The notes beneath the pieces were generated by a model that was not told the DNA's origin, did not search any database, and worked only from the letters and a program-made list of their open reading frames with translations. Positions 61,356 through 64,000 of a stretch of DNA of 64,000 bases are shown piece after piece (the stretch's first letter is position 1; every line of letters starts with the position of its first letter). Source of the stretch: Fibrobacter sp. UWB13 (GTDB lineage Bacteria; Fibrobacterota; Fibrobacteria; Fibrobacterales; Fibrobacteraceae); contig NZ_FXAX01000002.1 in the NCBI RefSeq assembly GCF_900177805.1, forward strand, positions 186,001 through 250,000, given 5' to 3'. Made by a program: the position numbers and the translations under genes.

Positions 61356-63428
61356 TTATTTAGCCACAAAAATGCGGTAGGATTTGCCACCCAGCGACTT
61401 CACAAAGTAAATGCCATTCTGACGCACCACGCTCTTGGTCATGCGCTGGACATCGGCCTTGGTCGTAGCCATGAACTTGCCCACGAGCACGCCGTTCACG
61501 TCAAAGACACTGTAATTTTCGGCTTCAGTCGGCAAGCGGAAATTAGCACCGCGCAAACCAATTGTCTTATCGTCCGGATCGGCGGCGTCCTTGCCCTTTG
61601 CAAAGTTGAAGTAGTCGATATCGAACCAGGAACCCGTCACCGTCATGCGGAGAATATGTTCGCCAGCCGGGAGCGTTACGTTGGCCTTGACCTTCACAAA
61701 GTCATCGAAGCTCGTTCCCGAAAGTGCGACATTTTCTACAAGAGTTTTTCCATCCAAGGAGAGCGAGAAACCAGACGTCGAATTACTCGTAGCGACAGAA
61801 GCAAACATCGTGTAGTCGCCAGCTTCCTTCACATTCACGGAGTATTCGAGCCATTCGCCTTCTTCGTTATAGCCGACCACATAGCCAGTAGCCTTCTTGT
61901 AAATATCGACACCCGTGCCTTCGCGGTAGTTCGTTTCGCCACGGTCTTCGGAATCGTTTTCGCTATAAGACTTGTTGCCCTTGCCCGTACCCGGAACGTC
62001 AAAGTTTTCGGCTTCGATTTTGCCCGGGATTTCAGCGACCTTGCCACCAAACGGTTCGCGAGGTACAGGATCTGCCGGAGTGCCACTGCCCACGAGTGTC
62101 ACAATGCAGTCCTTGTTGCTTGAATTGCCGGCATCCATGGTAATCGTCACGGAGCCATTCTTGACTTCGACTTCACCTTCGTACTTTGCATTTTTCGCTT
62201 CACTTGTCGTGTACACATGGAATGTCTGGACATCGGCACCCTTCACATTGACGGTCACAGTCTTGCTATTCTTGTAGTCGCGGTTCACGAGCACCACGAT
62301 AACGCTATCGCCATCTTTGCTCTTGTATGCACTTGCAAAGACTTCCTTTTCGGGGTTTGCTGTAGCGCCCACGCGGACAGCACCCGGGCGGACAAAGCGC
62401 GCAAACTGGCTCATCACGTAACCGCGCTTAGAAATCTTGCCGATTTCGTTCTGCGGAATCTGGAGCTTGTTGCCAAAGTCCTTTTCCATGATGAGGCCGT
62501 AGCAACGACGGATGTACCACCAGGTGTACTGATTGAAATTGCCCACGACCATGGCGCGGTGGATTTCGTAAGCTACGTCCATGGCGTTCACGGTATCGCG
62601 CTTGTTGGCGTTCGCCTGGTCACCCGTATTCGTAATCGTGCGCCAGTAGTTACCGCTTCCCTGGCTTTCGGTATAGTGTTCCGTCATCCAGCGTTCGACT
62701 TTTTTCTGGTCAGCAAGGCTGTACTGGAAGAAGTTGTCTCCAGTCCTTCGGTCACTCGCGTAAAAATGCGCGCCGAGAATGTCCCAGTTCTTGAGGGCAT
62801 TGGCATCGTTCAAGACCTTATTGTAGAGGTTCTTGTCATAACGGAAGGATTCTGTAGAAATCACCTTCGCGCCATTCTTGCGCATCTTGTCGGCATAGCC
62901 CTTGGTGAAGTTGTAGATTTCGTCTGCACTCCAGCAGGCCCATTCACCGCACCAGTCCGGTTCGTTACTGATGGAGATGGCGTACAGGGGAACGCCCTGG
63001 TTCTTCATGTAATCGTTAAAGTTATTCAGGTGGTCCACATACTTCTGGTAATTCGAAGAAGCCATGTGCTGGTTCGCCCCTGCGTACGGCGATGTCCACG
63101 GAGTCGCATAAAGGATAAAGTCATCGCCGGCGTACTTTTTGGCATACTTTGCGGCCTGAACTTCCTTGTTGAAGTCATTGGAATTGGCGTAAACCGGAAT
63201 ACGGAGCGTGTTGAGGCCGATTGTGCCATCGCCCGTACCAAAAGCAAGCTTGGCATCTGCTTCGGAAAGGCCGCCACCGCCCTGCCACTGGTTGTGCACC
63301 ATGCCACCAAAACCGCGAATCACCTGGTGTTCTTCGGTCACGTCAACGTTGACCGTCGAGGCAAAAGCAGGTATAGCAAAAACCAAACCGTAAGCGGCAG
63401 CCTTCAAGACTTCACCCATGCGCTTCAT
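61356..63428 (-). CDS. GH30 xylanase (glucuronoxylanase-type) with CBM6 and C-terminal module
   Basis: 690 residues from the ATG at 63428, which follows TTAGGAGATTTACT; an in-frame ATG at 63485 would extend into the promoter. Signal peptide about 1-23 (AIPAFA-STV). The GH30 domain starts HQVIRGFGGMVHNQW and has acid/base E156 in ISISNEPDW and nucleophile E250 in ERWMTEHYTES. Such enzymes cut glucuronoxylan, often using the glucuronyl branch for recognition. The beta-sandwich partner domain (about 360-445) is present. CBM6 (about 460-600; IPGKIEAENFDVPG) and the shared tail (YSVFDVNGVLVGKFMA ... GIYFVKSLGGK) complete it. Confidence 0.94.
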   Translation of the reverse strand: MKRMGEVLKAAAYGLVFAIPAFASTVNVDVTEEHQVIRGFGGMVHNQWQGGGGLSEADAKLAFGTGDGTIGLNTLRIPVYANSNDFNKEVQAAKYAKKYAGDDFILYATPWTSPYAGANQHMASSNYQKYVDHLNNFNDYMKNQGVPLYAISISNEPDWCGEWACWSADEIYNFTKGYADKMRKNGAKVISTESFRYDKNLYNKVLNDANALKNWDILGAHFYASDRRTGDNFFQYSLADQKKVERWMTEHYTESQGSGNYWRTITNTGDQANANKRDTVNAMDVAYEIHRAMVVGNFNQYTWWYIRRCYGLIMEKDFGNKLQIPQNEIGKISKRGYVMSQFARFVRPGAVRVGATANPEKEVFASAYKSKDGDSVIVVLVNRDYKNSKTVTVNVKGADVQTFHVYTTSEAKNAKYEGEVEVKNGSVTITMDAGNSSNKDCIVTLVGSGTPADPVPREPFGGKVAEIPGKIEAENFDVPGTGKGNKSYSENDSEDRGETNYREGTGVDIYKKATGYVVGYNEEGEWLEYSVNVKEAGDYTMFASVATSNSTSGFSLSLDGKTLVENVALSGTSFDDFVKVKANVTLPAGEHILRMTVTGSWFDIDYFNFAKGKDAADPDDKTIGLRGANFRLPTEAENYSVFDVNGVLVGKFMATTKADVQRMTKSVVRQNGIYFVKSLGGKSYRIFVAK

Positions 63429-63471
63429 AGTAAATCTCCTAAAAAAGTAATCCCATATTTCTTCGTAATTT

Positions 63472-63540
63472 AAATTTATACCCATCGCGCAATCATTTTA
63501 CACCCCCAGAATAATTTTCCATTGTCAATTTGGTAATGAG
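63472..63540 (-). promoter_or_regulatory. promoter and operator of the GH30 gene
   Basis: Operator-like site 63519-63540 (plus strand CATTGTCAATTTGGTAATG), 91 bp from the ATG. A -10-like TATAAATTT lies at 63472-63480. The site is closer to the one at 63871-63895 than to the GH10 copies. Confidence 0.45.
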
Positions 63541-63746
63541 GTTTACAATGCCGCAGCCGCAAAATAAACAAATGCGTAGGCCGAGCGTCGCGGCCAAGCT
63601 TGCTTGGACATGACCGAGGCCAGCATTTGGTGCTTGAGCGTAGCGAAAGCACAAACACCTCGGAACGTTCGTCCCGAGGCGTAATGGCACCATTCAGCGC
63701 CATTAGGGTGTGTGGTTTAGGAGGACCTTTTGGGGAATCTTGAAAA
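63541..63746. other. non-coding stretch with several inverted repeats
   Basis: No credible gene. It holds GGCCGAGCGTCGCGGCC (63581-63597), CCTCGG...CCGAGG around 63657-63680 and TGGCACCATTCAGCGCCA (63687-63704), in the style of intergenic repeats. Short open frames here lack a Shine-Dalgarno and any recognisable product. Confidence 0.4.
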
Positions 63747-63785
63747 TTACGCTAAAGCAAACCGCTTTAGTCTCTCATTCAACAT
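63747..63785 (-). pseudogene. 12-codon remnant at an intact hemicellulase-type promoter
   Basis: An AAGGGAG Shine-Dalgarno is followed by an ATG at 63785, which opens a frame of only 12 codons (MLNERLKRFALA) before TAA. The operator (63871-63895), the -10-like element (63824-63833) and the start codon have the same spacing as at working enzyme genes (86 bp operator-to-start). This suggests the 5' end of a gene whose body was deleted. A short leader peptide is the alternative; the codons contain a small hairpin, CTAAAGC/GCTTTAG. Confidence 0.4.
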
Positions 63786-63870
63786 CCCATAAACTCCCTT
63801 GCAAGATTGCAAGACTTTCCACCTTAAAATTTAGGTTTCCCACCACCGAAAAACACATTTTCCCAAATTT

Positions 63871-63895
63871 TTATCATTGACATTTTGGTAACGAA
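63871..63895 (+). promoter_or_regulatory. operator-like site without a full gene
   Basis: Core ATTGACATTTTGGTAACGA preceded by TTATC. It has regulon-type spacing to the 12-codon remnant and is about 440 bp from the GH30 start. Confidence 0.5.
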
Positions 63896-63903
63896 TCGCA
63901 ACG

Positions 63904-63935
63904 AAAAAAGAGAAGCACGCGAGCTTCTCTTTTTG
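63904..63935. terminator. bidirectional intrinsic terminator at the right edge
   Basis: AAAAAGAGAAGC / GCTTCTCTTTTT, a perfect stem with a 6-base loop. It probably ends a minus-strand gene that lies beyond the window. Confidence 0.85.
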
Positions 63936-63943
63936 TAATGTTT

Positions 63944-63971
63944 GGATCCTATCGCTACGCTCCAAGATGAC
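63944..63971. repeat. dispersed short repeat, GGATCC...GATGAC family, copy 4
   Basis: GGATCCTATCGCTACGCTCCAAGATGAC. A further partial edge (ATCAGGATGACAGAG) is at the very end of the window. No gene is seen between 63936 and 64000. Confidence 0.6.
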
Positions 63972-64000
63972 AGTGTGTTTAGGCATCAGGATGACAGAGC

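Noticed and set aside
63476-63703. 75-codon minus-strand frame at the right edge
   Set aside because: It runs through inverted repeats and the GH30 promoter, has no Shine-Dalgarno and no recognisable product.

Overview
The window looks like a piece of a Fibrobacter chromosome (rumen or gut fibre degrader, close to F. succinogenes). The evidence is the dense run of modular hemicellulases, most built as signal peptide - catalytic domain - CBM6 - a short C-terminal module of the kind described as specific to Fibrobacter, with two adjacent CE6 acetylxylan esterases as known from F. succinogenes. The species is inferred, not proven. No rRNA, tRNA, CRISPR array, transposase or integrase was recognised.

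Layout. (1) 1-9647: signalling block with the end of an HD-GYP-type regulator, an HPt protein, two hybrid histidine kinases, an acyltransferase and a complete REC/HD-GYP c-di-GMP phosphodiesterase. (2) 9836-24715: xylan and side-chain enzymes on the minus strand (three GH10, GH5, GH95, GH2). (3) 24823-38991: accessory island with small unknown genes, a zincin-like protein, a McrBC-type restriction pair, a DUF2779 nuclease-like gene and six tandem DUF285-repeat genes with lysine-rich histone-H1-like N-terminal tails. (4) 39189-46021: GH43, a GH141-like beta-helix enzyme and GH27. (5) 46226-51490: a plus-strand cassette with a degenerate vWA protein, a small acidic protein, a WXG100-like protein, a very small protein, a soluble tandem FtsK/SpoIIIE-like ATPase and a coiled-coil protein ending in a uracil-DNA-glycosylase-superfamily domain. 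(6) 51575-63428: CE1, GH43, a second CE1 on the plus strand, two CE6 esterases and a GH30 xylanase. (7) 63429-64000: intergenic, with what looks like an orphan promoter of a lost gene.

How it works together. The enzymes cover xylan backbone cleavage (GH10, GH30, perhaps GH5), arabinose/xylose side chains (GH43), acetyl and feruloyl esters (CE6, CE1), and galactose/fucose caps (GH2, GH27, GH95, GH141-like). They look co-regulated: a pseudo-palindromic site, consensus close to WTTGAYAWWWWRTCCAYRA, lies about 77-91 bp upstream of most of their start codons, about 44 bp upstream of a -10-like box.

The strongest candidate for an undescribed system is the vWA/WXG100/FtsK/UDG-like cassette. Second is the DUF285 array that runs into DUF2779-McrB-McrC. 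Both islands sit inside the hemicellulase cluster and are more AT-rich than it by eye.
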